A stretch of 64,000 nt of DNA from Morchella semilibera (Eukaryota > Ascomycota > Pezizomycetes > Pezizales > Morchellaceae). The translations under genes were made by a program, and so were the position numbers. Below the pieces are notes generated by a model, which was given only the letters and a program-made list of their open reading frames with translations, was not told where the DNA came from and made no database searches. This document shows positions 35,201 through 45,104 of the stretch, one piece after another. Within the stretch, counting starts at the first letter, position 1. Every line of letters begins with the position of its first letter. Where the stretch lies: assembly GCA_009192285.1 (NCBI GenBank), contig WBVU01000008.1:558001-622000 (forward strand), written 5' to 3'.

Positions 35201-35435
35201 CCCTGTCCAAGAGTCCGGTCCCGAGTCCCAGGTTTCATATCTTACTGGCCCCCCCGAACTGTCCGGTGATAATATGTGTGTAACCTTCCGGTTCGAATTT
35301 CGTGACTAGTTTGAACTCCTCAAGCTGTGAGGGAGTGGGCGTCATTTTTTCGTTTGGATTTAGAGTAGTAGTTGATGAGGACAACACCCCCCGCAAATCC
35401 TTGGAAGTAAACTCAAAATTGCTGCGTTGGCACAT
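32300..35435 (-). CDS. Protein kinase-ankyrin repeat protein
   Basis: ATG at 35433-35435 starts MCQRSNFEF; an ATP-binding region follows (LGQGAY, then RAVKQI with the VAIK-type Lys near 35120-35210). The main kinase exon (about 34934-33966) has hinge MEYL, catalytic HRDVKPSN, DFG, APE and DIWSLGCL, all intact, so it would be an active Ser/Thr kinase by motif. A low-complexity linker with two SGANKQP-like repeats follows. A second long frame (34039-32300) gives about 14 ankyrin units, ending in DWYGKDTTMQPDNG. The join is unclear: a good donor GTAAGA lies at about 34020, but the acceptors I tried do not restore the ankyrin frame, and the ATP-loop region also changes frame. The gene may be a young pseudogene, mis-assembled, or spliced in a way I cannot resolve. 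Fungal kinase-ankyrin fusions resemble NLR architectures with the NTPase replaced by a kinase. Confidence 0.72.
32465..33690 (-). repeat. 204-bp coding tandem array (double ankyrins)
   Basis: Six units of about 204 bp (68 codons, two ankyrin repeats each). TAGGTAGCGTGCTGTGTCC and its variants recur near 32470, 32677, 32880, 33084, 33288 and 33491. The units are nearly identical in DNA sequence, including third codon positions, so the array has been duplicated or homogenised recently. Confidence 0.88.
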
Positions 35436-35469
35436 TCTTAGGTAAGCCTAGTGATGTTTTCTACTGGAT

Positions 35470-36299
35470 GTGACTATCGCCAATAGGTCCTGCGGCTGTG
35501 CAACCCCTAACCCAAGCAGGGCACCCTCGGTTCGCTGCCTCAGCCCTAGCTACGGACGACCCGCCTGCATCACCCCGCCTATTAGCCATCCTCCACTAGC
35601 ATTAACTACCGTAGACAGCACCCTCTCACCGTCACCTCCGCCCTCGAAATCCAGGGCCCCTGCGTACGACACCTACGTACAGCGGTGGGTAATAAGTCAT
35701 CGGATGACCTAACCAGAATTTTGCCTGCAAACGGGCATTCTGGTGGCGTTCCGTCCGATGACTATTACCCACCGCTGTACAACACTATCCTTTATACATA
35801 CTACATATTTACCAGTCTGGCTGTTCGCTCTTACGCACAACACCCCACCATAACCCCCCCCCCCCCCACAGTGCGCGCTCTTCCGGCACTTCTCCCCGAT
35901 TTCAAAGACAGTACTACCATCTCGATATCTAGCACCAGGTGACCTTCCACCGCCGCCTCATCTGGCTGCGTAACCTCTAAGCTGTCTAACCGCTCGACTC
36001 CAAAGCACGACATTACTACAATCGACACCGCTACACAAATCCTCTGCAACACGCCCTGCTATGCTACAGATATTCCTAAGGGCTCGATCTCTCGGCCTCG
36101 CTCTGGCTCCACTTCAATAATGGATTATCACCCACTTCGGACTCGATCGCCAAAGGAGAATGACACCGGGCACCGTGCACCCTCAGCCCACCTTCCGAAA
36201 GGTGAACCTCCGGGCATTCTAACACGTCCCCATGCACCCATAACCGCACAACACGTCCCCCCCGACAACCCTGACGGCCACCCAGGCCATTTCCCATAA
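35470..36299 (+). pseudogene. Ser/Thr/Pro-rich open frames, possible gene relic
   Basis: On the plus strand, frames rich in Ser, Thr and Pro follow each other. The frame from 35685 continues past a TGA at 35940-35942 for another 119 codons to a stop at 36297-36299 (PSTAASSGCVTSKLSNRSTP ... DGHPGHFP), with no other stop. The composition looks like a disordered fungal protein. A 104-bp hairpin (35677-35780) sits within it. Nothing identifies a family, and the run of C's near 35855 weakens the case. Confidence 0.3.
35677..35780. repeat. Hairpin-forming inverted repeat (MITE-like)
   Basis: The 104-bp foldback has arm ends GTACAGCGGTGGGTAATA and, at the far side, TATTACCCACCGCTGTAC. The similarity continues inward through GTCATCGGA to CCAGAAT. 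It is a short non-autonomous element or a structured RNA gene; no target duplication is clear. Confidence 0.8.
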
Positions 36300-36855
36300 C
36301 CGGCACGCAATTAATGAGTTTAAACAAAAAAAAAAGGATGGCACAGAATATCACCTGGCTTCATCGCGGGCTATCACTCGGTTCAACCCGAATACAACCT
36401 TTATTTATTTATACTTCATATTGCATGTAATCCGTAGGTTGACAACCAACCTTCCGATACCACTGTATTTACGATGGTGAGATCTTCCCCCCCGGATAAT
36501 AATAGGTAATCGAGTAACAAAGGGAAATAAATAAACTAATAATAAATAATATAAAAAATATATATATACATCGTGGCATAGCTTGAGAGGTTTGGCAAGT
36601 AGACTTTAAATTAAGTATGGGTGGAGTGAAGGCCTAAGTGGGGCAGAGTTGCTGGAAATCTTCCTGATTGAGATCAAAACACCCCTAAAGCCCGTTAATC
36701 GAGGCCTAGAGCTCGTGTTGCGTTGAGCTATGGAAAGAAAAATGGGCAAGTGAGAGTTCGATAAAGTTTGGGACGGAAATTCAACCAATATGGATGGTTG
36801 CCACCACCTTGGGTGTATGTATTCTTGTCCCAAATTTTAAAATTTGGCAAGTATA
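36300..36855. other. Non-coding, AT-rich
   Basis: No gene. Near 36390-36425, TTTATTTATTTATACTTCAT followed by TTGCATG resembles the tail region of the retroposon at 57871-57971. TTTGGCAAGTA occurs twice (about 36591 and 36843). Confidence 0.45.
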
Positions 36856-37232
36856 TATGGTTGGGGACCTTGAGACGGAGGGGTGCGGAACCGGTCCCCC
36901 AGTGGAGATCACCTTCCCAATCTAGTAATTACTTGGCACGAAACCGACCAAAGAATGCCAAGACAGGGAGTTTATGCCAAGGTATCAACCATCAGTATTC
37001 CCAATCCAGTAATTGTGCGCTAGCATATTTCCTAATCGGGTAGTTATTGACCTGGAAGGTAACTAATGTGCGACATTTGGTTACCCTCTCACCAAAAACC
37101 CAACTTTTAGTGCTATTTACCACTTTACACACCATCCTACAGATCTATTCTAATTTTGATGCGTTGTGGTTGGCCATTAAGCCCCGAAGTCCGGCAGCCC
37201 CGACACTCCGCCCCAAGGCGCCCCCAACCATA
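36856..37232 (-). mobile_element. TATGGTTG-family MITE, copy 1
   Basis: A diverged copy of the element at 37611-38009, in opposite orientation. It begins TATGGTTGGGGACC and ends CCCCCAACCATA. Shared interior blocks include TTGGCAC..ATGCCAAG..GGTATCAA and CACCAAAAACCCAACTTTTAG. About 377 bp; non-coding. Confidence 0.6.
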
Positions 37233-37610
37233 CGGGGGATACGGATTGCGGCAGGGCCGGAACGAGAGTATACCTACCTAACTATCTATATTGTGGTGTG
37301 ATCAGAGTTGTGGCAGAGAGCAGGGCAGTATTTGGGATTGGTTGAGGGATGTGTATCTAATGTTCACCCATGAGGGTGATTAGTTAGATCGGGAGAGGTC
37401 GGGCGGGCGGCGGTTAGGCGCCCGAGCATTACCACACCACCGGGGGGCTTAATATGTCTCCGGATCCGCTTCTGCTGCGATCGAATCCGCGGGCGGAGAA
37501 ACATCACTCGCGCTCGTGCATCCGCCGAATCGAACCCAGTTTTTTTTCGGTACCATCCCTACAACTGGCGGGGGGAGTTGGAGTATAGGATATGGACTTT
37601 TATGCGATTA
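37233..37610. other. Spacer between two MITE copies
   Basis: GC-rich spacer without a supported gene. Confidence 0.4.
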
Positions 37611-38009
37611 TATGGTTGCGGACACCTGTAACTGGAGGACAGTTGACCTCAACATTTGGGGGGTAAATCACAATACCTACAATCATTTTCTCTTTGTTAA
37701 ATGATGCTTTAGCCCCCGCTCTACCATGACAGAGTCCAATTAATTTTATCACTTATGGTTGTGGAGTTATTGGATTTCTAAAAGTCGGGTTTTTGGTAAG
37801 AGGCCAAATGAATGTCACCCGAAGTTGCCCATTTAAGCAATAGCTCTAGAGCGTTGGGCATTTTAAGACCTAATTAGGCAATACTATCGCCTAATATCAT
37901 TGATACCTCTTGGCATAAAACAGGTGCCAAGTTATTAGTTGATTAGGAAAGTGATAGCCAAAAAACACCAATGTCGCACCTACTCCGGATACAGGTGTCC
38001 GCAACCATA
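37611..38009 (+). mobile_element. TATGGTTG-family MITE, copy 2
   Basis: A 399-bp element with perfect 20-bp terminal inverted repeats, TATGGTTGCGGACACCTGTA (37611-37630) and its reverse complement at 37990-38009, weakly extended inward by a few bases. Flanks are AT-rich (..GATTA and CCTAG..), and a duplication is not certain. No transposase is encoded. Confidence 0.85.
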
Positions 38010-38026
38010 CCTAGATGGCGTCAATG

Positions 38027-38265
38027 TATCTCCCGGACGCCCAAGACATTTGCGAAATCTCTCTCATGCATTAGTGTGGCCTATGTAGGAAATGATGAAC
38101 CAAAGTAAAGCAGCAACCTGCGAAGTTTATAGACTCCTTAAGTATTCTAGAGACTGATAATACAGCAAACTGCTTACCCGGACTCTTTTGACGGCAAATA
38201 CTCAAGATCACATGGCATTTATGCATGAGAGAGATTTCGCAAATGTCTTGGGCGTCCGGGAGATA
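38027..38265. repeat. Perfect 45-bp inverted repeat
   Basis: Arms 38027-38071 (TATCTCCCGGACGCCCAAGA...) and 38221-38265 (...TTGGGCGTCCGGGAGATA) are exact inverted copies over 45 bp, with AATG continuing outward. The spacer is 149 bp. It could be a foldback element or the source of a long hairpin RNA. Confidence 0.9.
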
Positions 38266-38972
38266 ACATTCCTGGGGAGCATGGCTGGGTCTGGCAGAGA
38301 TGCGAGGTGGCAGATTTGAGATGTTGGGGCTGAACACCTTACCCTAACCCTGATCTTCTATGACCGGAACACGACCCAATCACCCTAGGGACAATCCCGA
38401 TCCCGCGCCGGGGTGAGCGGCGGAGGCGCGGAGGATGAGGGCAGCTCCCCGGAGGTCATCATAGCGACACTCGTGGGGGGGGGGGTTAGACAAGTATACG
38501 CGAAGGGTTAGCGGGGAATCAACCACAATTACATATGTTCATTATATGGGTCTGCGGGAATGGTTTAAATGGCGATACTATAGCTACTGGTGAAGAACAT
38601 TTTTCTCGGCTGCGGTGGGGGTGAGATGTATCGAGGGGAGAGATTGGAGATTCAGGTTTATGTAATTGAAAAAGAAAAAAAGAAAGGGAAAAAAAAGTGA
38701 GTTAGCCGAGCAGGCAGGAATAGTAAAGTAAAAATCGCGAAAACTAGAGAGCTATGTATTTTTACCCTAATTACTGTGGTTGGCGTGGACAAAAGGTTTT
38801 TACAACATAAGTACCGTCTGTTCTCGAAAGAACAGCCCGGGCCTAAGGCTCAAACCTAAGCCGTCTAATTGGTTGCTTTGCGTCTTGTCACCACCTATTG
38901 CTCTGTTTTGCATTAAACCCGGGGTTCTATTTTGAAATTTTGAGGCACTACATGAGGCTCTTGTACGTTGTG

Positions 38973-39178
38973 TGGTGTCCTATGTCTCAGAAAATATAAA
39001 AGTGCGACATCTCGATGTGGTTTGGTTGGTCGGCTTGGTGAAGTGGCAGGGATTAATAAGAGGTAATTGACTAAGCACGACATGCACCAAGAACCCACCG
39101 CCAAGAGCTTAATATTATTTGGACACAGAGGTGGTTAGCGCCACTTCCTATCAAATCCGAGCAGCTAGGTAACCGAAC
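38973..39178 (-). repeat. Dispersed repeat, copy 1
   Basis: The reverse complement shares GTTCGGTTACCTAGCTGCTC, AAGTGGCGCTAACCACCTCT, ATATTAAGC..TTGGC and ATCGAGATGTCGCACTTT with 48622-48915. The copy at 48622 is longer because it contains an extra partial repeat. Family unknown (a short interspersed element or part of an LTR). Confidence 0.75.
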
Positions 39179-39297
39179 AGGTTAACCCCCACGCTGTTCC
39201 TATACTTTACCGCTGTTCCCTATACTGTTGCTATTTCCTAGGCTCTGTCGCGAGCTGGCCATTGCTATGTAGTCGATAAAAATATGCGTATGTAGAA

Positions 39298-39387
39298 GTA
39301 CTTTGGGTGTAGGGGTAAGTGAGAAGACACCACTCTACCAAAGTTGCATGAAGGCTGTCTTCTCACTTACCCCTACACCCGAAGTAC
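39298..39387. repeat. 32-bp inverted repeat, short loop
   Basis: Arms 39298-39329 (GTACTTTGGGTGTAGGGGTA...) and 39356-39387 differ at one position; the loop is 26 nt. It would form a strong hairpin in RNA or cruciform in DNA. Confidence 0.85.
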
Positions 39388-39824
39388 ATACCTGCATGAG
39401 TGCGGGGTTTGCAGAATCCCTAACCCTTACTACCCCGCGTTATGCGCCCTAGCAGAGGTACCTAGGCACATAACGTTTCAATTCCGGGGATGTCCTTGGG
39501 GGGGTGGGCTGAGATCTGGAAGGATGTGGATGGTCTCGTAACGTCTACCCCACATCTTGAGCGCTCGAAGCTCCATATACTAAACTAGCGCTGGTCGGAA
39601 TGACAGATGTGGACAGTCAAAGTTAATTCATCAGTACATGATGTGATACCTGGGCTATTAATAGCAGTGTTGCACGCGGGCAGGGCGGACGGGCGAGCAT
39701 GCCCTAGGGCATAGATCATAGCGTCTCACTCGTCCCACACCACCCCGCAAAAGATTCTAAGGGGTGGTATTCTAAGTATTTGACCACGAACCCAAGCACG
39801 GCATTCAAAAGGTAATATATGGTA

Positions 39825-39960
39825 CTTTTTTTTTTTTTTTTTTTTTAACTCATATAGTTCAATTAATTCTAGGTACATGAACATTGCATGCAGGGAAAAC
39901 CCTATGGCATAAATAGCACCTATCCCCAAACAACCTTTTTCCGCCTATAAAAAAAAAAAA
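39825..39960 (-). repeat. Retroposon-like sequence with A-tail
   Basis: In minus orientation the core GGGGATAGGTGCTATTTATG, then CCATAGGG..CCCTGCATGC, is followed by a long A-run (the T-run of about 20 at 39826-39846 on the plus strand). A related core without the tail lies at about 49690-49755, and a similar GCCATAGC..GGGCTGCATGC motif lies in the duplication-flanked insertion at 57871-57971. This suggests a SINE-like family. Confidence 0.45.
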
Positions 39961-42316
39961 AGAGTACCCCGCACGGAGGCCTCATTAAAAAAAAGGGTGT
40001 GAGAAGTAAGGAAAAGTAAAGAGTAGTTTCGGTTTAACCAAAGTTTGCCGAAATATATGCGAGCGGTAGCGAGCCTGAGTGGGCGTGTGTGTGGTACAAG
40101 ACACGTCACAACAGGAGGAGGGTGGGTGGGATCCGGTTGCAGTCCAAAAGAGGATAGGATCCGCGGGCGGGGTAACACCCCGAGGAGGACGTGGAAGGCC
40201 TGAGGGAATCCGGTTGCAGTCCGAAGAAGGGAGTCCAGCAGGAGAGGAGAATTTGACAGAATCCCCTTGCCAAAGGGAGAAACTTTCGTGGAGAGAGGGT
40301 TTTTTCGTTAAACACGCCGGCGTAAGAACACGCCCTTAGGGGCCGCCGCAAGAACTCGCTCGTTGACTTAGCATAGCGGTGGAACGGAAGGTCCGTCCTG
40401 CCTTCCCCCCAGAGAAGGTTAAGGATTAGGTACCTGGGTCGCCGAACCTGGTGACTAGGGTCATCGCAAAGAGAGGAGAGACAACGTCCATAGAGAGTGG
40501 AACGTCATTGTGAGGAAGAGTAAAGTTTGTAGACATTTCCAAAGACATGAAGCCTAAGAAAAGTCTGTGTGTGAGGGTGAACCCCCCTATTCCCAACTCT
40601 TGGCGGAGTTGAGAACGAGGTTGCAAGGAGCAAGAGGGTTGAGGTAATATATGGTACGCACCCTGCATGTATATACAAAAGTTTTGGGTATTTCAATTTT
40701 GTGCTAACGACTCGGACTCTAATCTCTATCGCTACAGTAAATGCACTAGAGCAATGAATTTACTGGTGGCACCAACACATTTACTGATACTTTAGCTGTG
40801 AATAGTCAATAGCAGGCCTGGAATGGTTGAAATTATATCAATTTATAGCACCGCGTAATAGATTAGCTTTTCAGTAATCTAGTATAATGATTGAAGTTCA
40901 ATTCTCTGACAGTTTCCTTCCTCCCCGGGAGACTTCCCATGTCCTTATTAGACTGGTGCATTAGCTGGGATTTGGATGCGTTTTCGACGCATTATCGACG
41001 TATTTTGGATGCATTATGAAATATACATTTAGATGCATCCATTATGTGGGTGGTAGAGAATTGCGCTCGCCGGCAAAGACTCCAATACCGATTGCGGACC
41101 CAAACCCGAGATATATAGCCAGATGTAGATCACCGTTAAACCCCCTAATATGTACGTATGCCACCCTACTGACTACCCATCTCTACCAATCTGGGGGGTG
41201 AAGGTATGTTTCGCAGCATTTTCAACCCACCTCCTTGGCCTTTCTACGCCCGCACTGCATAGCAACCCACCCGAAAACAACTAGAAAAGCACCTCCGACA
41301 CGTTTGGCTGCATACCCGAAGCCTGGTGCCGGCATCCCCGACCAATTAACGGACTCGGTTGCTCCCCCGGTGGGACCCCCCCCCCCCGCGCATGAGTAAC
41401 AGGAGTAACATGCTCTGTTTTATTGAGAGGGAAAGAGGGAGGCAGTTGCCGCTGGATAGAGGGAGGATAGTCGTAGACGCTCCTAGGAGCTATACTTGGC
41501 TGTTGTGGTAAAGAAACTAGGAAATGCTCTGGGGGATAAAATTACGAATTTCTCAGAGTAGAAGGTGATGTGGCTTAAAACAGTACGTGACTGTTCACCA
41601 ACCGAGACCCAAGATCCCCTGTGCGCAGAGCGGGACTGTTTGAATGTTTGAAGATCATCACATCTACTCTACTACCTGACTCAAATAGGAGAAGAAACGT
41701 CTCGAATTCCGGGGCCCAGAAGCCTAAAGTCGCTGCGTCTTGCCGCCATCAACACCGCCAGTATCTCCCCTCTACAGCACGCTCGACATCCCAGAGCAGC
41801 GTGCTCCCGGCAGCGCAATTACACCTTAATCATGGGATATCACTCGATAAACCACCACCGACGCCCTCTTGTGACCTACCCTAGAGGCCTTATATACGCC
41901 ACTATTCCCATTCCCCTCTAGCAGCACCACCAGCCACCGCCTGGGAGAAATCCGGAATTCCGGCACCCCCGCGCTTAGCAGGTGTTTGTGGTACCTACGG
42001 GTGTATAAGAGACCTCCGGAGGACCCCCCCCCATATATCAGTTTTGGGCTGGGGTAGCAGTTTCCGCGTCCGCTATCCACATGCCCCTCACCCTGCCAGC
42101 CGCCCCTGATAGAACATGCTAACGCACGATCGATCCTCGCCGGGGGAAGTCCCATGTCCATGTCTATCGAGAGACGGTATATATACTGTAAGTCCCTAGG
42201 GTACATCGATTTGTATGGTGACACGGTAATCTATCCTGGGTACGGGATAAGAAATGATAATTCTGCATGTTTTGGGCTCAAAAAGTGAGGTTATCGTTCG
42301 CACTGGATAGATATCG
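39961..42316. other. Non-coding stretch
   Basis: No supported gene. ATCCGGTTGCAGTCC occurs at about 40131 and 40206 (75-bp spacing). Runs of GGATGCATT-type motifs occur at 40975-41035, and a run of 11 C's near 41379-41389. A short S/P-rich frame on both strands around 41620-42220 has no recognisable product. Confidence 0.4.
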
Positions 42317-42423
42317 TCCTGTCAGGATATGTATCGTTCTGTTAGGATAGGTGTTTTTCGGGAGCATGGACATCCTGACAGGACGATACATATCCTAACA
42401 GGACGATATATATCCTGACAGGA
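42317..42423. repeat. Five palindromic TCCTGACAGGA sites in 20-bp phase
   Basis: Sites at 42317-42327, 42337-42347, 42373-42383, 42393-42403 and 42413-42423 match TCCTGWCAGGA with one or two changes. They are spaced 20, 36, 20 and 20 bp. Each is followed or preceded by CGATAYAT, with the first two inverted relative to the last three, so the cluster is also a hairpin. Confidence 0.8.
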
Positions 42424-42756
42424 CGATATATACATGTAGGCAGAGGACGCCCAACTGCCCACCCCAGCCGTCCCCACCCCCACCCCAGCCGTGCCCAGCC
42501 CCCTGCCGCACTTTGCCGAGCCATCACGAACTTTTTCAGCTTCACCACCCGATCATCACTAAACCACTATATGCATCACCGCATCTATCAATAGTACCTT
42601 CAAATCATCTCTTCTATCATTGGGGCTTGCCAGAGTTGGGGAACACATTAACTACAAGAATTATTTGCACATGAATCTAAGCAAAACAGGTTGGGGTTAT
42701 CTACTACTGTTCTAATGATCTTGATAGTTGGCATTCTGATGGTGAAGATGAGAAAC

Positions 42757-42836
42757 CAATGGTGATAGTGATAGCGATGATGATGATGATGATGGTGATG
42801 TTGATGATGGTGATGTTGGTGATGATGATATTAGTG
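42757..42836. repeat. GAT/GGT trinucleotide microsatellite
   Basis: The stretch consists mainly of GAT and GGT triplets (GATGATGATGATGATGGTG...), adjacent to a GC-rich minisatellite. Confidence 0.9.
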
Positions 42837-42843
42837 GTTTAGT

Positions 42844-43033
42844 TTCCTGCCCTGCCGTCCCCGCTGCCCTGCCGTCCCCGCTGCCCTGCCGTCCCCGCCG
42901 CTCTGCCACCCTGCCACCCCGCCGCTCTGCCACCCTGCCACCCTGCCGTCCCCGCCGCCCTGCCACTCTGCCATCCCCGCCGCCCTGCCGTCCTGCCGTC
43001 CTGCCGTCCCACCACCCTGCCGCCCTGCCGCCT
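42844..43033. repeat. GC-rich minisatellite (CCTGCCGTCCCCGCTG-type)
   Basis: Irregular units of about 8-16 bp (CCTGCCGTCCCCGC, CTGCCACC) fill 190 bp. Long minus-strand frames rich in Gly, Arg and Gln here are by-products of the repeat. An ATGATAGCTTA pair flanks the right end (about 43036 and 43058). Confidence 0.9.
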
Positions 43034-43035
43034 GC

Positions 43036-45104
43036 ATGATAGCTTATACCCCCATATATGATAGCTTACCATACAGCAATCATAGAAGGGCTCTAGATAT
43101 CATATCTTATCGGGGAGTAGAAATATGTCTATCCTGAAAACTAGTGAAGTGCACGAGTTACGCAACTGGAGGTATAAAGCATCCTTGGTTTAGGATACAT
43201 TAGTATGGGAGATTTTCATCCTCTATAGACAATAAGTTATCTTTTCGACTCGTGTACCACAGGGAAGTGGTGGTGTGCTCTGCGCCGCCGAAAGCAGAAC
43301 CTGCCATCGCGCCCGTTGCTTCTACCACGACTCTCAGCGCCCCAACATGAAAAAGGAAATAACCGCCCTTGGACCCACGCCCGCTGTTGCTGCGGCTGGG
43401 GTCAGACTGCTCCTATAGCTGGTAGGGAGGTGGTGGGCAGCGCAGTAGGGCCGGTAGTATTGACAGTGCGCAGTGACCGCGGCTCTGATGGTGGGCCTGA
43501 GGGGGGACTTGCATGGTAACCTAGCTCCTAGCAAAAGATGTAGAATAGTACGGTTCTGGTCTTGGCGGTGGTGCGTCTGGGGCCCACTGGCACAGTGGGA
43601 GGGCTGCTGCTGCATGGCGGCTGTGGGACCTAGGACAAGGTTTTTTTCTTTTTTTTTCTGACTTCCGGGGGAATCGGGGGGGGGGGGTCGGTGGGGCTAC
43701 AGCTGCGTTTTGGCTGCGACTGCGAGAGGGTGTCGGGCTTTTTCCCGGCGTTTGTGGCAAGGCGGGTTGGTAGGCAACGAGTCGCTCTCGTAGGGATGGG
43801 TAGGTCTCTAGGTCTCTACGGCATGGTAAACTAAATCGTTGACACGCATGTAGATTGAATCTACATGAATGTTATTAAGTACTCACTAATGGCCAACCTT
43901 ATGCCTTGTGTGTGCATACGTACATGTAACCGCCCCCAGTGACTACCTCTCAGGATACCCAGGAGCGCGGAACGTTGGACCCCACCGCACAACAGCACCG
44001 ACCACGACGACCCGACAACCCGCCATAATCCAGGTTACGGGTTGTCCGTACGTACCCAACCGACATGCACACACCCGTAGTCACCTACACCTCACCCGCA
44101 GCACACCAAGATCGCACTAGCTCAGACCACACATGCCCTGCAGCGGGAAACCGCACCACTGAGCGGCGCAGGATCCGCAGGGTTAGAGTCTGCACTCCAT
44201 GAGAACACGTCCAAAAACACACGGATACAGGCTCACCCCGGCTTCCGGCCGTAGCCCCTACAGATAGTGTCCACGACTACTCCTCTCGACCCCGTCTCCT
44301 CTGCCCCTCCCACCACTTTACACTATCCGGGTAACTTAGGGTTAGGTTTGGCTTGCTAACCAATTAAAAATTAGCACAAGGCCGCGATAGCGGAAAGGCC
44401 GGCGACGGTCGGCTGGATCCTTAGCCCGCGCAGCGCGCGGTGTGGTGGTCCGCCGGGGGTGTTATCAGCGTCGCTGTGTAATCCGGACCGTTATCTACTG
44501 TATACCAAGCCGCTTAAAGAACAGCTACCCTCGCGCACCGATCGTTGCTGGGACAGACGGGGGTCGATCGCTGCTGTGGTGTGTTCTGCTGTGGTCGCGG
44601 CGGTGGCGCGACGGGGGATAGTCGTGCTAAATGGGGAGTTGACTAATTAGTTTCCCGCTCTCTCAGGGCCGTTTATACACGAGTGACGGGTGCGGTGTTT
44701 GGTAGGAAACAGGGCGTGCTGTACTACGTCACTAACCCCTGGCATTAAGCTGTACCTGCGTCTGTACCTGCGTCTGCACCGTACCTGCATTACGGTCCGC
44801 ACCCGTCCCTGCATTGCGGACCCTTGCAGCAGTGCAGTGATCGACGGTGCATACCACCTGCAGCCGGGGTGTCATCTACCCATGCAGGAACCGGAACGCC
44901 CGATCAGCGGTGTCACCATGCTTTTTGTTCCCGAGTGTAACGCAACACACTCACTCGGGAGGTGCTACAGGCTGGTGTGGGTCATCTCTGGCAATGACGG
45001 TCAGGGAAATAGAAATCAGGCACCGACGCTCCTTGTGTATGAATAAATAAGCGGCGCCCAATGCAGCGGGCCTTAATCCGCCTGCCTCTGGCCTTTACAG
45101 CGAC
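43036..45104. other. GC-rich stretch without a supported gene
   Basis: Both strands have short frames of biased composition but no domain. A telomere-like TTAGGGTTAGG lies near 44338. GTACCTGCGTCT is repeated near 44752-44775. There is a G-run of 12 at 43675-43686. Confidence 0.4.

Noticed and set aside
42712-43072. Gly/Arg/Gln-rich minus-strand frames
   Set aside because: They are products of a GC-rich minisatellite.
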